Below the pieces are notes generated by a model that saw only the letters and a list, made by a program, of their open reading frames with translations, was not told the origin of the DNA and made no database searches. Positions 9,353 through 21,269 of a stretch of DNA of 64,000 nt are shown here, piece after piece (position 1 is the stretch's first letter; each line of letters starts with the position of its first letter). The DNA comes from Elephas maximus indicus (taxonomy: Eukaryota; Chordata; Mammalia; Proboscidea; Elephantidae). The position numbers were made by a program, and so were the translations under genes. Where the stretch lies: contig NC_064827.1 of NCBI RefSeq assembly GCF_024166365.1, positions 51,116,635 through 51,180,634 on the forward strand. The letters run 5' to 3'.

Positions 9353-12300
9353 CCCCCACGTGTCTGTCAGTTTGTTGTACTGTGGGGGCTTGCATGTTAC
9401 TGTGATGCTGGAAGCTATGCCACTGATATTCAGGTACCAGCAGGGTCACCCATGGAGGACAGGTTTCAGCTGAGCTTCCAGACTAAGATAGACTAGGAAG
9501 AAGGACCCAGCAGTCTACTTCTGAAAAGCATTAGCCAGTGAAAACCTTATGAATGGCAGCAGAACATTGTCTGATATAGTGCTGGAAGATGAGCCCCCCA
9601 GGTTGGAAGGCACTCAAAAGATGACTGGGGAAGAGCTGCCTCCTCAAAGTAGAGTCGACCTTAATGACGTGGATGGAGTAAAGCTTTCGGGACCTTCATC
9701 TGCTGATGTGGCATGACTCAAAATGAGAAGAAACAGCTGCAAACATCCATTAATAATCGGAACCTGGAATGTATGAAGTATGAATCTAGGAAAATTGCAA
9801 ATTGTCAAAAATGAAATGGAACATACAAACATCGATATCCTAGGCATTAGTGAGCTGAAATGGACTGGTATTGGTGATTTTGAATTGGATAATCATATAG
9901 TGTACTATACTGGGAATGACAACTCGAAGAGGAATGGTGTTGCATTCACCATCAAAAAAGAACGTTTCAAGATCTATCCTGAAGTACAATGCTGTCAGTG
10001 ATAGGATAATATCCATACGCCTACAAGGAAGACCAGTTAATACAACTATTATTCAAATATATGCACCAATCAGTAGGGCCAAAGATGAAGAAATAGAAGA
10101 TTTTTATCAGCTGCTGCAGTCTGAAATTGATCGAACATGCAATGAAGATGCATTGATAATTACTGGCAATTGGAATGCGAATGTGATTGGAAACAAAGAA
10201 GAAGGATCAGTAGTTAGAAAATATGGCCTTGGTGATAGGAACAATGCCGGAGATCAAAAGATAGACTTTTGTAAGACCAATGACTTGCTCTTTGCAAATA
10301 CCTTCTTTAACCAACATAAATGGCGACTATACCCATGGAACTCACCAGATGGAACACGCAGAAATCTAAATGACTACATCTGTGAAAGAGACAATGGAAA
10401 AGCTCGATATCATCAGTCAGAACAAGGCCAGGGGCCAACTGTGGAACAGACCATCAATCGCTCATATGCAAGTTCAAGCTGAAACGGAACAGCAAGTCCA
10501 CAAGAGCCAAAATACGACCTTGAGTATATCCCACCTGAATTTAGAGACCATCTGAAGAATAGATTTGATACATCGAACAGTAGTGACCGAAGACCAGATG
10601 AGTTGTGGAATGACATCAAGGACATCATCCACGAAGAAAGCAAGAGGTCACTGAAAAGACAGGAAAGAAATAAAAGACCAAGATGGATGTCAGAGGAGAC
10701 ACTGAAAGTTGCTCTTGAGTGTCGAGCAGCTAAAGCGAAAGGAAGAATTGATGAAGTAAAAGAACTGAACAGAAGATCTCAAAAGGCGTCTCTAGAAGAC
10801 AAAGTAAAGTATTATAATGACATGTGCAAAGAGCTGGAGATGGAAAACCAAAAGGGAAGAACACGCTCGGCATTCCTCAAGCTGAAAGAACTGAAGAAAA
10901 AATTTGAGCCTTGAGTTGCAATAGTGAAGGATTCCGTGGGGAAAATATTAAACGACACAGGAAGCATGAAAAGAAGATGGAAGGAATACACAGAGTCATT
11001 ATACCAAAAAGAATTAGTTGATGTTCAACCATTTCAAAAGGTAGCATATAATCAGGAACCAAAGGTACCGAAGGAAGAAGTCCAAGCTGCCCTGAAGGTA
11101 TTGGCAAAAAACAAGGCTCCAGGAATTGATGGAATATCAATTATGTTTCAACAAACAGATGCATCACTGGAGGTGCTCACTCGTCTACGCCAAGAAATAT
11201 GGAAGACAGCTTCCTAGCCAACTGACTGGAAGAGATCCATATTTATACCTATTCCCAAGAAAGGTGATCCAACCAAACATGGAAGTTATAGAACAATATC
11301 ATTAATATCACACACAAGCAAAATTTTGCTGAAGATCATTCAAAAATGGTTGTAGCAGTACATCGAAAGGGAACTGCCAGAAATTCAGGCCGATTTCAGA
11401 GGAGGACGTGGAACCAGGGATATCATTGCTGATGTCAGATGGATCCTGGCTGAAAGCAGAGAATACCAGAAGGATGTTTACCTGTGTTTTATTGACTATG
11501 CAAAGGTATTTGACTGTGTGAATCATAACAAACTATGGATAACATTGCAAAGAATGGGAATTCCAGAACACTTAATTGTGCTCATGAGGAACCTTTACAT
11601 AGACCAAGAGGCAGTTGTTCGGACAGAACAAGGGGATACTGATTGGTTTCAAGTCAGGAAAGGTGTGTGTCAGGGTTGTAGTCTTTCACCGTACCTATTT
11701 AATCTATATGCTGAGCAAATAATCCCAGAAGGTGGACTACATAAAGAATAACGGGACATCAGGATTGGAGGAAGAATCATTAACAAACTGCGTTATGCAG
11801 ATGACACAACCTTGCTTGCTGAAAGTGAAGAGGGCTTGAAGCACTTACTAATGAAGATCAAAGACCACAGCCTCCAGTATGGATTACACCTCAATATAAA
11901 GAAAACAAAAATCCTCACAACTGGACCAATGAGCAACATCATGATAAAAGGAGAAAGACTGAAGTTGTCAAGGATTTCATTTTACTTGGATCCACAATCA
12001 ACAGCCATGGAAGCAGCAGTCAAGAAATCAAAAGATGCATTGCATTGGGTAAATCTGCTGCAAAGGACCTCTTTAAAGTGTTGAAGAGATAAAGATGTCA
12101 CCCTGAAGACTAAGGTGCACCTGACCCAAGCCATGGTATTTTCAATTGCATCATATGCATGTGAAAGCTGGACAATGAATAAGGAAGACTGAAGAAGAAT
12201 TGATGCCTTTGAATTGTGGTGTTGGTGAAGAATATTGAATATACCATGGACTGCCAAAAGAACGAACAGATCTGTCTTGGAAGAAGAGCAGCCAGAATGC

Positions 12301-12581
12301 TCCTTAGAGGCAAAGATGGCGAGACTCTGTCTTACGTACTTTGGACATGTTGTCGGGAGGGATCAGTCCCTGGAGAAGGACATTACGCTTGGCAGAGTAC
12401 AGGGTCAGCGGAAAAGAGGAAGACTCTCAACGAGGTGGATTGACACAGTGGCTGCAAAACAATGAGCTCAAGCATAGCAACGATCGTAAGGAAGGCTCAG
12501 GACGGGGCAATGTTTCGCATGTTGAGCACAGGGTTGCTATGAGTCCGAACCCACTCGATGGGACCTAACAACAACAGCAAC
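9353..12581 (+). mobile_element. RTE-clade LINE (RTE1_LA-like), copy 1, inactive
   Basis: Insert of 3,229 bp bounded by ATGATGTAATA (9342-9352) and ATGACGTAATA (12582-12592). One decayed reading frame encodes an apurinic-type endonuclease (DILGISELKWTGIG near 9832), then reverse transcriptase (KAPGIDGIS near 11118, RYADDTTLLAESE near 11791) and a C-terminal part containing FELWC (near 12209). It resembles BovB. Breaks include a frameshift near 9960, TGA at 10912-10914, TAG at 11215-11217 and others. The endonuclease GDWNA box reads GNWNA (Asn codon 10168-10170), losing a catalytic Asp. The 3' tail is shared with AfroSINEs and ends in CAACAACAGCAAC. Confidence 0.93.
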
Positions 12582-12924
12582 ATGACGTAATAAGACGGAT
12601 GAGGTCTACAAGATTAGATAGTGTCTTAAGCCAATCTGTTTTAAGATATAAAAAAGAGAAGCGGAGAGACATGGGGACTTCATACCACCGAGAAAGAAGT
12701 GCCGGGAGCAGAGCGCTTTGGCCTGAGGTTTCTGTGCTGAGTTGCTCCCAGACCAAGGGAACACTGATGACAAGGGCCTTTCTCCAGAGCTAACAGAAAG
12801 AAAGCCTTCCCATAGAGCCAGTGCCCTGAATTCGGACTTCTAGCCTACTGGGCTGTGAGAGAATAAACTTTGTCAAAGCCATCCACTTGTGGTATTTCTG
12901 TTATAGCGGCGCTGGATTACCAAG

Positions 12925-13094
12925 GGAAACCCTGGTGGAGTAGTGGGTAAGTGCTGTGGCTGCCAACCAAAGGATTGGCAGTTCATATCCTCCAGGCTCT
13001 CCTTGGAAACTCTATGGGGCAGTTCTACTCTGTCCTACAGCGTCCCTATGAGTCGGAATGGACTCAACGGCAATAAGTTTTTTTTTTTTTTTAA
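12925..13094 (+). mobile_element. AfroSINE nested at the 3' edge of the LTR
   Basis: Forward copy beginning GGAAACCCTGGTGGAGTAG and ending in a T run at 13079-13092. Its target duplication is GATTACCAAG (12915-12924) and GATGACCAAG (13095-13104), one mismatch. Confidence 0.93.
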
Positions 13095-13160
13095 GATGAC
13101 CAAGACAGAAGCCGACTGCCACATCTTTCTCCCTCAGAGTGACTGGTGGGTTTGAATTGC

Positions 13161-13681
13161 CTTAGGGAAAGCCATTGTAGGTTCTTCAACCAAACCTGGA
13201 TTAACCTCCTCAGTCAAAGGTGGATGAGCTCCTTCTACTGGCATAAAGAATTCAGCAGAATTTAGGGGTGCAATATCCCCAGCTTCATCAAGATCTGCCA
13301 GTATACTCTCCATGCAAATTTTCAGGGTCCCATTCCATCCCGATCAATGCCCTCGCTTTAACAGCAGACACCCTGCAAGGTTAGGAATTCAATTCACATT
13401 GTAATTTGGACACCAACAGGATGAAGCTCTGGGTTTGATTTTCAGCAACGTCAGGTGGCAATCAGAGCACTTCTTTTAAGTGTCAATAGAAAATTTCAGT
13501 CCATTTATGTGGTGCTTGAGATCGGGATTTGAAGCCCTGAGATTTTTTTCTTTCCTCACTTTGTTCAGTAAAATTAGGAGCAAACAGCCAATTCTATTAT
13601 ATTGTCAGTTTGACAAAAACTTTCTAATGTATCAAATACATGGCCACCCTAAGTAAAGGAGTTTACCCTGGATAATACAGG
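13161..13681. other. Intergenic or BAAT 5' intron, nothing recognised
   Basis: No open frame, repeat or promoter-like GC-rich block was recognised. Confidence 0.4.
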
Positions 13682-13910
13682 TCCCTGGCGGACATAAATG
13701 GTTTGCTCTTGACTACTAACCAAAAGGGTGGTGGTTTAAAGTTTGAACCTACCCAGTAGTGCCACTAAAGAAAGGCCTGGAGATTTGCTTCTATAAAGAC
13801 TACAGCCAAGAAAATCCCATAGAGCTCTGTTCTACTCTGTAACACAAGGGGTTGCCATGAGTTGGAATCAATGACAATGGGTTTTATTGTTTGTTTTTCT
13901 TTTTTTTTTT
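13682..13910 (+). mobile_element. AfroSINE, long subtype
   Basis: Starts GTCCCTGGCGGACATAAATG, contains the AAAGGCCTGGAGATTTGCTTC middle block and the GAGTTGGAATCAATGACAAT tail followed by T runs. This is the GTCCCTGGGTGG subtype also seen at 15183. Confidence 0.88.
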
Positions 13911-14154
13911 TGAATGTGGGTGGGCCTCATCCAATCAGCTGAAGTCCTTAAGAGCAAAAACTGAGGTTTCCCAAAGAAAAGGATTTCTGCCTCAAGACTG
14001 TAACATAGAAATCCTACTGGAGTTTCTAACCTGCATTGACCTACTAATTTAAGACTCAGGACTGCTAGAATTTCCAACCTGCCACTAGCCCATGAATTGT
14101 GGACTTGCCAGACTCAATTGTGTGAGTCAATTCATTAAAATAACTTTCTCTACG

Positions 14155-14325
14155 CAATGAGTACACAGTTTCTGTTGGGGTGATGAAAAAGTTTTGGAAC
14201 TAGATAGCTGTGATGGTACAATACTGCAAATGTAACTAATATCACTGAACTGTAAACTTAAACAAAGGTTAAAATGGCAAATTTTATGTTATATATATTC
14301 ACAGCAATAAAATTTAACCAAAAAA
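14155..14325 (+). mobile_element. L1 3' UTR fragment
   Basis: Contains TAATATCACTGAACTGTA and AAATTTTATGTTATATATA, as in the L1 end at 2440-2640, followed by an A-rich tail. Confidence 0.7.
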
Positions 14326-14471
14326 ACAAAAGGGTCTTTCGAGATTTCAGGCAAAATACGTACTGATAAGGTCATTGGATTTACAACATATAAAACATTG
14401 CCACTTACAGAAGATAGTTTTGATCCAATAGGAAAGGAAGAAATTGTTGGAAGTGAGTTGAGGAATGAATT

Positions 14472-14680
14472 GTTGTTGTTGTTAGTTGCCGTCGAGTCAC
14501 TTCCCACTCATGGTAACCCCATATGTGCAGAGTGGAACTGCTCATAGGATTTTCAAGGCTGTGACCTTTTGTAAGTAGATCACCAGGTCTGTCTTCCGTG
14601 ATGCCTCTGGGTGGGTTTGAACCGTCAACCTTTCAGCTAGCAACTGATTGCTTAACTGTTTGCACTACCCAGGGACTTAA
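14472..14680 (-). mobile_element. AfroSINE, long subtype, reverse
   Basis: Begins with the tail complement TTGTTGTTGTTAGTTGCCGT and ends ACTACCCAGGGACT, the complement of the SINE head. Its (GTT)n end mirrors the (AAC)n tail of the RTE elements. Confidence 0.9.
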
Positions 14681-15182
14681 AAATTCAGGTGTAGACAACT
14701 TGTTCAATAAGTTTACCAGGGATGATTTATTTGTATGTTGCTTTCTACTGGTATGATTTTTAAGATGACAGTGTCAAAATCAGATAGGAAGGGCCAAAAG
14801 AAAGAGAGTGGCTGCAAATGAGATGTCAATAAGAAATAAAACATTGTCTCCCAACAGGCTTCAAGTCAAATGATTTTACGGTAGAGACATAGTATGTCTA
14901 ACTCCTTACAATATTCCAAGGATTTCTGTGAGTACTCAAGCTCACACAGCAATGTATGGCAGCATCAAGACCAGAACTTGTATCTCCTAACTCTCAGACC
15001 AATTGTTCAGTTTAATAAAACTTACCATGTGATAGACACCAGTAGATGCAGCAGAATCCCTCAATCAAATGGAAAGCAATTACTTAAAAGGTTTAAATTT
15101 AAGTTAATTTCATACTTCTTTTCACACGCCAATATTATTTCCTTGACATGGCGACTTATTATTGCATTTTAATACTGGGCAA
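14681..15182. other. Intergenic, nothing recognised
   Basis: A 92-codon open frame at 14894-15172 has no family signature. No other feature seen. Confidence 0.4.
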
Positions 15183-15378
15183 AGTCCCTGGGTGGCACAA
15201 ACAGTTAAGCACTCAACTACTAGCCTAAAGGTTGGTGGTATGAACACACCCAAAGGTGCCTCAGAAGACAGGCCTGGCTATCTGTTTCTGAAAGGTCACA
15301 TCTTTGAAAATCCTATGGAGCAGTTCTACTCCATAGGGGTCGCCATGAGTCGGAATCAACTTGACAGCAACTAAACAC
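15183..15378 (+). mobile_element. AfroSINE, long subtype
   Basis: Head AGTCCCTGGGTGGCACAAAC, middle block GGCCTGGCTATCTG, tail CGCCATGAGTCGGAATCAAC. Nearly full length. Confidence 0.9.
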
Positions 15379-16644
15379 AGGAACAAAGTTCCTAAATTTT
15401 ACAAATGTTTGTGACTTGCACACTTCCCACTCAAAAAAAATTTTCACAGAATAAAAGTTCTGACAAGACTTTGTCAGGTCAACTGAAAATCATTAAATAA
15501 AATATCAATAGGATTTTAATTAAATAATTAGCTAATTAAAATGGAGAATAATTCTGTATTTTCTATTTAATATTTTGTCATTTCAGGAAAAGAACTATTT
15601 TTTCAAGTCAGTTATAAGAAAAGTCATGAAATGAAAGGGCAAAATGCTAGTGTGGGGTAGTGGAATAGAACAAATTTTTTTTTTTCTTTCTGAACAAAAA
15701 TTTCTCTTTCTTCCTAAAACAAATATCATTGATTTCTGGTGGGAATTTCTGCTCCATTTAGGATATCAGATATGTTCCCTTTCAGTCTGTAAACAGCCAT
15801 AATTGGAAGCCCCACCTGTAAATATAAATGCTATTAAATTTATATATAATATAAATTATATATAATTATACACTGTATATTATTTATATTATATATAATA
15901 TATATGTGCATATAAATACTTACCTGAGCTCTTGTCAAAACATACTGCTGCCTCAGACTCTGAAATAGAAATAATCTCTCTCCCCTTAAGCTGCTAAGGT
16001 CCAAGGTCTGGTGAAAGCACCTTTTATTTACTTCTAATCACTTTGGACTGTCCTGACTGCATGCAAAAGTACTTGACTCTCTCCTCTTGAGTCAGCCTTT
16101 CCAACAATAAATGATTAACATTACCCTTCCCAGGGCTCACCAGAAAATCCTAACCTCCAAATGTGCCCTCTGCAGTCTAATAAAGCTAAAAGAAGAATAG
16201 GTTGTTTTCTCCTAATTTACTTTATCTTATGACCACGACTGATTTGTAGCTAATCTAGTAAATTAGCTCCAGGGGCTCTTAGCATTTTGGTCCTAACTCT
16301 TGGCCAATACAGCAATGAAATGTATTAGTTTTTCATTATTGTAAAAATTTATTGCAAATTTTGGTCTTCTTCCAGCATTGTTCTTTGTTTTTTACTTTTT
16401 AAGTATTTGAACTCAAATAATACATGAATATACTTATTATAAAAATACTGTAATATTAAGTATAAAGAGTAAAAGGTGAGATGCCTTTATTGTTGTTCCC
16501 CCATCACCCTCTTCCCCTGATGTAAGTACTGTTGACATTTTATTTTATTATCCCTTTAGATCTTTCTATGTATATATTCAGAAAAAAAAAAAAGGCTTTA
16601 AATGTTTCATTAACATTTTAAACAAATTACTAAAAAAAAAAAAA
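15379..16644. other. AT-rich intergenic sequence
   Basis: Includes a degenerate (TATA)n-rich patch at about 15838-15905. The rest shows no exon or repeat that I can name with confidence. Confidence 0.45.
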
Positions 16645-16812
16645 AACAAAAACCCATTGCCATCAAGTAGATTCCAACTCATGGCAACCCCATGTGTTAT
16701 AGAGTAGAACTGCTCCATATGCTTTTCTTGACTGTAATCTTTATGGAAGCAGGTTGATTGGACTTTCTTCCATATTGCCACTAGGTGAGTATGAACCACC
16801 AACCTTTAGATT
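16645..16812 (-). mobile_element. AfroSINE, reverse, truncated
   Basis: From AACCCATTGCCATCAAGTAG to ATGAACCACCAACCTTTAG. The head is absent; a second reverse SINE follows directly, so this one was probably interrupted. Confidence 0.85.
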
Positions 16813-16814
16813 AG

Positions 16815-16970
16815 TTGTTGTTAGGTGCCGACTTGATTCCTACTCATAACCATCCTATAGGACAGAGTAGAATGTCCCCCGTAGGGTTTCCAAGGAGTGG
16901 CTGGTTGATTTGAACAGCTGACCTTTGGTTAGCAGTCAAGTGTAAACCATTTACGCCACTCAGGAACCTT
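16815..16970 (-). mobile_element. AfroSINE, reverse
   Basis: From GTTGTTGTTAGGTGCCGACT to CACTCAGGAACC. Head and tail are both present. Confidence 0.85.
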
Positions 16971-17029
16971 AAAAAATTATACATAGTTTTAGTATATCTT
17001 TTCACTTTATAAGCTTCCTACTCTTTTAA

Positions 17030-17285
17030 TTTTTTATTTTTATTTTGAGATTAATTTAGTCTTAAAGAACAATTGCAAAAGTACTACAAAGAGTTCCTAT
17101 ATGCCATTGGCCCAGCTTTCTCTAATGTTAACAGTTCACCTAATAATAGTACAACTATCAAAACTAATAAATGAACATTGGTAAATTACTATTAACTAAA
17201 CTGCAGACCTTTTCACCAATTTTTCTCCTAATGTCCTTACTCTGTTCCAGGATCTAATCCAGAATTTCACAACGACAATCTGTGT
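17030..17285. mobile_element. Old interspersed repeat, L1M-like
   Basis: The run GTACTACAAAGAGTTCCTAT through TTCTGTTCCAGGATC is a pattern I recognise from old mammalian L1 3' regions. Orientation and subfamily are not settled. Confidence 0.5.
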
Positions 17286-17289
17286 TGTT

Positions 17290-17985
17290 GTTGTTGCTCC
17301 TTATTTGATGACTTTCTAGAATTAATTCTGTAAAGTTTATGTACTTTGTTTTAAGGTCACTGAAGTTTCTGCACACTAGCTTAGTGGTCAGCTAACAATT
17401 AAACAGAGATTTCTTTAAATGCTTGGAACCAGTAAGTCTCCCAGCCTGCCAAAGGGGTCTATGTGTGTGTCAGGACTTGCCTTCAATGTTCAGATGCTCT
17501 GAGCACAACACTGTCTTAGCTTTCTCTTTCTGCTTGTGGAGATCCTCAAGGTCAACAAACCCTGACAGTTTAGAGGTTTCTCACATTTCCCCTGAGCATA
17601 CATACAGCTGTGCACACAGGTGAGGGATTCTAGGAACATGTTGGAGATTTTCAAAGCCTTAGCTTTTCCTTTTCAGTGCTTTGGTCAGCTTCTCGTTTGC
17701 TCCAAATGTTTTTGCTGCGTCATACACTGCTTTGTTAAATAGATGCTGATTGTTTTCAACAAATACTTCCCAGAAAATGCTGTTTGCACTAAGTAAGCTC
17801 TGAATTAGATCGAATTAAGACAAGCCCTGTAAGTAGGGATTTCCAGAAAACTTTTGGTCAGGTCAAATAATGACAATTTTCTGACAATTGTGCTTTTGTA
17901 GCTCTCCAAAACCATCCTGCTTCCTCCAGTGGTGGAATGTAGTGAATTCAGGGGAATTTGGGATTGATCAAGAAAAAGATATGCA
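17290..17985. other. Unassigned sequence before the L1
   Basis: No recognised repeat or gene. The last 16 bases form the left target duplication of the L1 that follows. Confidence 0.4.
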
Positions 17986-18439
17986 GGGTAGAGCCAACAT
18001 GGCGCTATAGTCAGAAGCCCCATGCCATCCCTCCACAGCAAAGACATGAAAAACTAAAACAGATGTAAACATCGATCCTGAAAACCTGAGCATCAAATGA
18101 AGGGATAAAGAACTTGTCCAGGCACCAAATGGAATTAAAAAACTGATAGAAAACAGAGAATGAGGACAGCTATGGAATGGAAGTCCCCTTGGACTGCTTA
18201 GCCACCAAGAACAGAGGACAGGGAGTATGGGAAGGCAGCTTCATGGAGCTCCCAGCAGGAGACAAAGCACCCAGTAACCAGGGATACACAATTTCCTACC
18301 CCCCATCCTTCTTCCCCCTGTGTGGCCTCTGTGGCTTTATGGCAGGCCACAGTTCCTCACCTGGAGAGACATCAGCTACTTGACACTTGGACTCACCTTG
18401 CCCCCACCAACCAGATCCTTCAGTGTCATTTTTGTTGCT

Positions 18440-19375
18440 GTTTTGGCTTCTTTTGTTTCCTTCTCTCTCTCTTACCTCCTTCCTTTTCTTTCTGATGAAC
18501 ACTGGCACCATCTGCCATCTCTGCTCCTTCTTGATGGGCTGAGCAGCACTGCTAGGCTGGGTAACCACTTCCCCATCCATGCCACAAAGTGGTGGACTCC
18601 GTTGGAGTGTTTTTCCCCTCTTTTCTTGGGTCCTTGTCTCTCTCCACCTTCCTTCCTTTCTTTTCTCCTGAACACCTGGTGCCGTGTGCCATATCCAGTC
18701 CTTCTAGATGGGCTGTGCAAGGTCACTCGGCTGGAGAGCCACTTCCCTGGTCCACATCACCACACCAGTGGGCTCCTTCAGGGCATTTCTTCTCTCTCTC
18801 TACCTTCCTTTTTCCTGAACACCTGGCATCGTGTGCTGTAACTTCTCCTTCTTGACAGGCTATGCAGAACCACTTGGCTGGGGAGATGCTTCCCTGGTCC
18901 ATTCCACCATGCCAGTGGGCTCCCTTGGGACTTTTTTCTCTCTGTGTCTCTTTTCTCAGTTTCTTGTCTCTCTCTACCTTTCTTCCTTACCGTTCTCCCA
19001 AGCACCTGGTGCTGGGTGCCATCTCCACTCCTTTTTGATGGGCTGTGCCATGCCTCTCAGCTGGGGAGCTGCTTCCAGTGGGCTCCCATGGAGCATTTTT
19101 TGCCTTTCCCTTTTCTTCTTCTTTTTTTTTTTTTTTCCCTTGGTTTCTTGTCTTCCTCTACCTTCTTTCCTTCCAACCACCTGGGATTTTTTTCTCAGTT
19201 TCTTGCTTCTCTCTCCCTTCCTTCTTTTCTTTTCCCTTGCCCGCCTAGCCATGTGTGCCAAATCTGCCCCTTTTTGATGGGGTGTACCACACCATCCAGC
19301 TAGAAAGTCACCAGTGTGTGGTTTGCCTCGATCCATACCACTCCAATGGTAGGCTCCAACAGCACCTTTTTTTTT
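18440..19375 (+). repeat. Five tandem pyrimidine-rich monomers in the L1 5' region
   Basis: Units of roughly 150-240 bp are marked by the repeated anchor GATGGGCTG or close variants near 18533, 18708, 18855, 19036 and 19276. Each is followed by a GGCTGGGGAGC-like block (CAGCTAGAAAG in the last) and, in most, a GTGGGCTCC block, then a long C/T run. Open frames here (for example 18320-18841) are by-products of the skewed composition. The monomer layout recalls the promoter monomers of rodent L1s. Confidence 0.8.
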
Positions 19376-19773
19376 TCAGCTTCTGTTTCTCTCTTCTTCT
19401 TTCTCTTCTGCCTCACACCCACTTAACTCCACATATAACATCCTCTCACTCCCTTCTGCCTATCTGCACAGTGCACTGAGCACCACACCCCCAAATAGCA
19501 CAGGTGCAGACCACCAGACCCTGCCCTACACCACCCCCTGGCCTCACCCTGTCAGCCCCAGTAAGTGCCACAAATGACTCATCCCTGCCCCACACTCTCC
19601 ACTGGACCTGCCCTGCTACACCATGCTAAGCAACTGGCCCTGCCCATTGGACAAGGCGGTGAGAAGTACCATGCTCACAGACGAGCAAAAAAAGAACACC
19701 CAGCTTGCCTGCCTAGACATAAGCAAATAAAACAAAAAAAGCAGGACAAAACAAACAAATCTACAACCACTAA

Positions 19774-20715
19774 ATGAAAAAAATAATTACTGAATGTCCC
19801 AAAGATAGCAAAAAATATCAAAATAGATTTAAAAAAAAAAAAACAAAAACAAAAAAACAGGACAGGGTGGTCCCAGTAGGTGTCCAAAATAAAATACCAG
19901 ATGATCTTCCAGTAGAAGAAAAGGCATTGGAACTACCTGATAGGAAATTCAAAACTCTAATATTAAGAGTTATCAAAGAGATGACAAAAAAAAGGCAGAC
20001 AAAAATAAGGCAAAAAATAGACAAAATTATGGAAAAGACAGGCAAAACAATGCAATAATTCAGGAAAATAATATAGGAACAAAATGTCAAAATAAACACA
20101 CAACTAGAAATCATACAAAAACAGTAATTAGAAATCCAAAAGACAAAAACAAGATTTCACAAATGGACAGTGTCACAGAAGTTTTGAGGAGAGAGTATGA
20201 AATAATGGAAGACAGGATAAGCAAAATTGAAGACAAATCCTCAGATACCACCTTGTTTGAGGAAAAATCAGAGAAAAGAATGAAAAAAAATGGAGAAATC
20301 CTGAGAATGGCGTGGCATAAAATCAAAAGCAAAAATTTAAGAGTGATTGGAGTTCCAGAACAGGGGCAGAAAATGGAAAACACAGAAAGGATTGTTGACA
20401 AATTCTTGACAGAAAACTTCCCTAATATTAGGAAAGATGAAAAGCTGACCATACAAGAAGCTTAACTAACCCCGTATAGGACAGAACACACACAAAAAAC
20501 ATCAAGACATATTATAATCACACTCGCTAAAACCAAAGACAAAGAAAGAATTCTGAGAGCAGCATGAGAAAAATAAAAAGTCACATATAAAGGGGAAACA
20601 ATAAGACTCAACTCTGAATACTCCACAGAAACCATGTAGGCAAGAAGGCAATGGGATGACATATATAAAACCTTGAAAGAAAAAATTGCCAACCAAGAAT
20701 AATATATCCTGCAAA
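19774..20715 (+). pseudogene. L1 ORF1 (RNA-binding protein), broken
   Basis: The start near 19774 opens a Lys-rich N-terminus. The segment at 20163-20465 carries a coiled-coil-like run (REYEIMEDRISKIED) and the L1 RRM motif NLRVIGVPEQGQ. The C-terminal domain (HIIITLAKTKDKERILRAA) follows at about 20511-20567, after a stop at 20463-20465. Several stops and shifts make it non-coding. Confidence 0.88.
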
Positions 20716-21269
20716 ACTCTGGCTCAAATATGTGGTAAAATTAGGACATTTCCGGGTAAACAGAAATTAAAGGAATATGTAAAAACCAAAGCAAACTTAC
20801 AAGAACTATTAATGGGAGTTTTTCTATTAGAGAACCAACAACATCAGAAAACAGCTTGAATCTAGAACACAAGACTGCATCAGCCAGATACCAACCTAGG
20901 TAATGAACTCTTGAGGATAAAACATTCACAACTGGGAACGAGAGGTTAAGCTGTTAATGACAACAATGTCAGAACAATAAAAGAGGGAATAAATAGTGTA
21001 AGTATAGGACTTTCAAAGGGAGAGGACGCCAAGGCAATACCAAGTAATAAAAGACTGGTTCAAACTTAGGAAGATAGGGGTAAATTTCAAGGTAATCACA
21101 AAGAAAATTAACAAACCTACTCATTAAAATAAAGAAGAAAAACATAAAGCCTCGATAAACAAAAAATCTACAAAAACAAAAGAAATGGAAAAGAAATCCA
21201 CAACAAAAAGGAACTCAGCACAGTAGAGTAAGAGGAACAAAGAAAACATCATCATCACAACAAAAGCAC

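Larger units (their letters stand above)
9221..13107 (+). mobile_element. MaLR-like LTR, second layer, split by RTE and SINE
   Basis: Begins TGTTATGGATTGACTTGTGT and ends GACCAAGACA, flanked by GAAGC on both sides (9216-9220, 13108-13112). LTR segments are 9221-9352, 12593-12924 and 13105-13107; the rest is inserted RTE and SINE. About 467 bp of LTR remains, containing the GAATAAACTT signal. Confidence 0.9.
9119..13160 (-). mobile_element. Reverse AfroSINE, outermost layer of a nest
   Basis: The SINE 3' part (AAACCAAACCTACAGTTGTC to AATCTTTACAGAAGC, 9119-9220) is cut by an LTR and resumes at 13108 as GAAGCCGACTGCCACATCTT, continuing to about 13160. GAAGC is duplicated at the joint. The SINE's own head is missing. 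Confidence 0.85.

Noticed and set aside
18320-19336. Several overlapping open frames of 90-173 codons rich in Ser/Leu/Phe or Lys/Glu
   Set aside because: They follow the C/T-rich L1 monomers on both strands and match no protein family.
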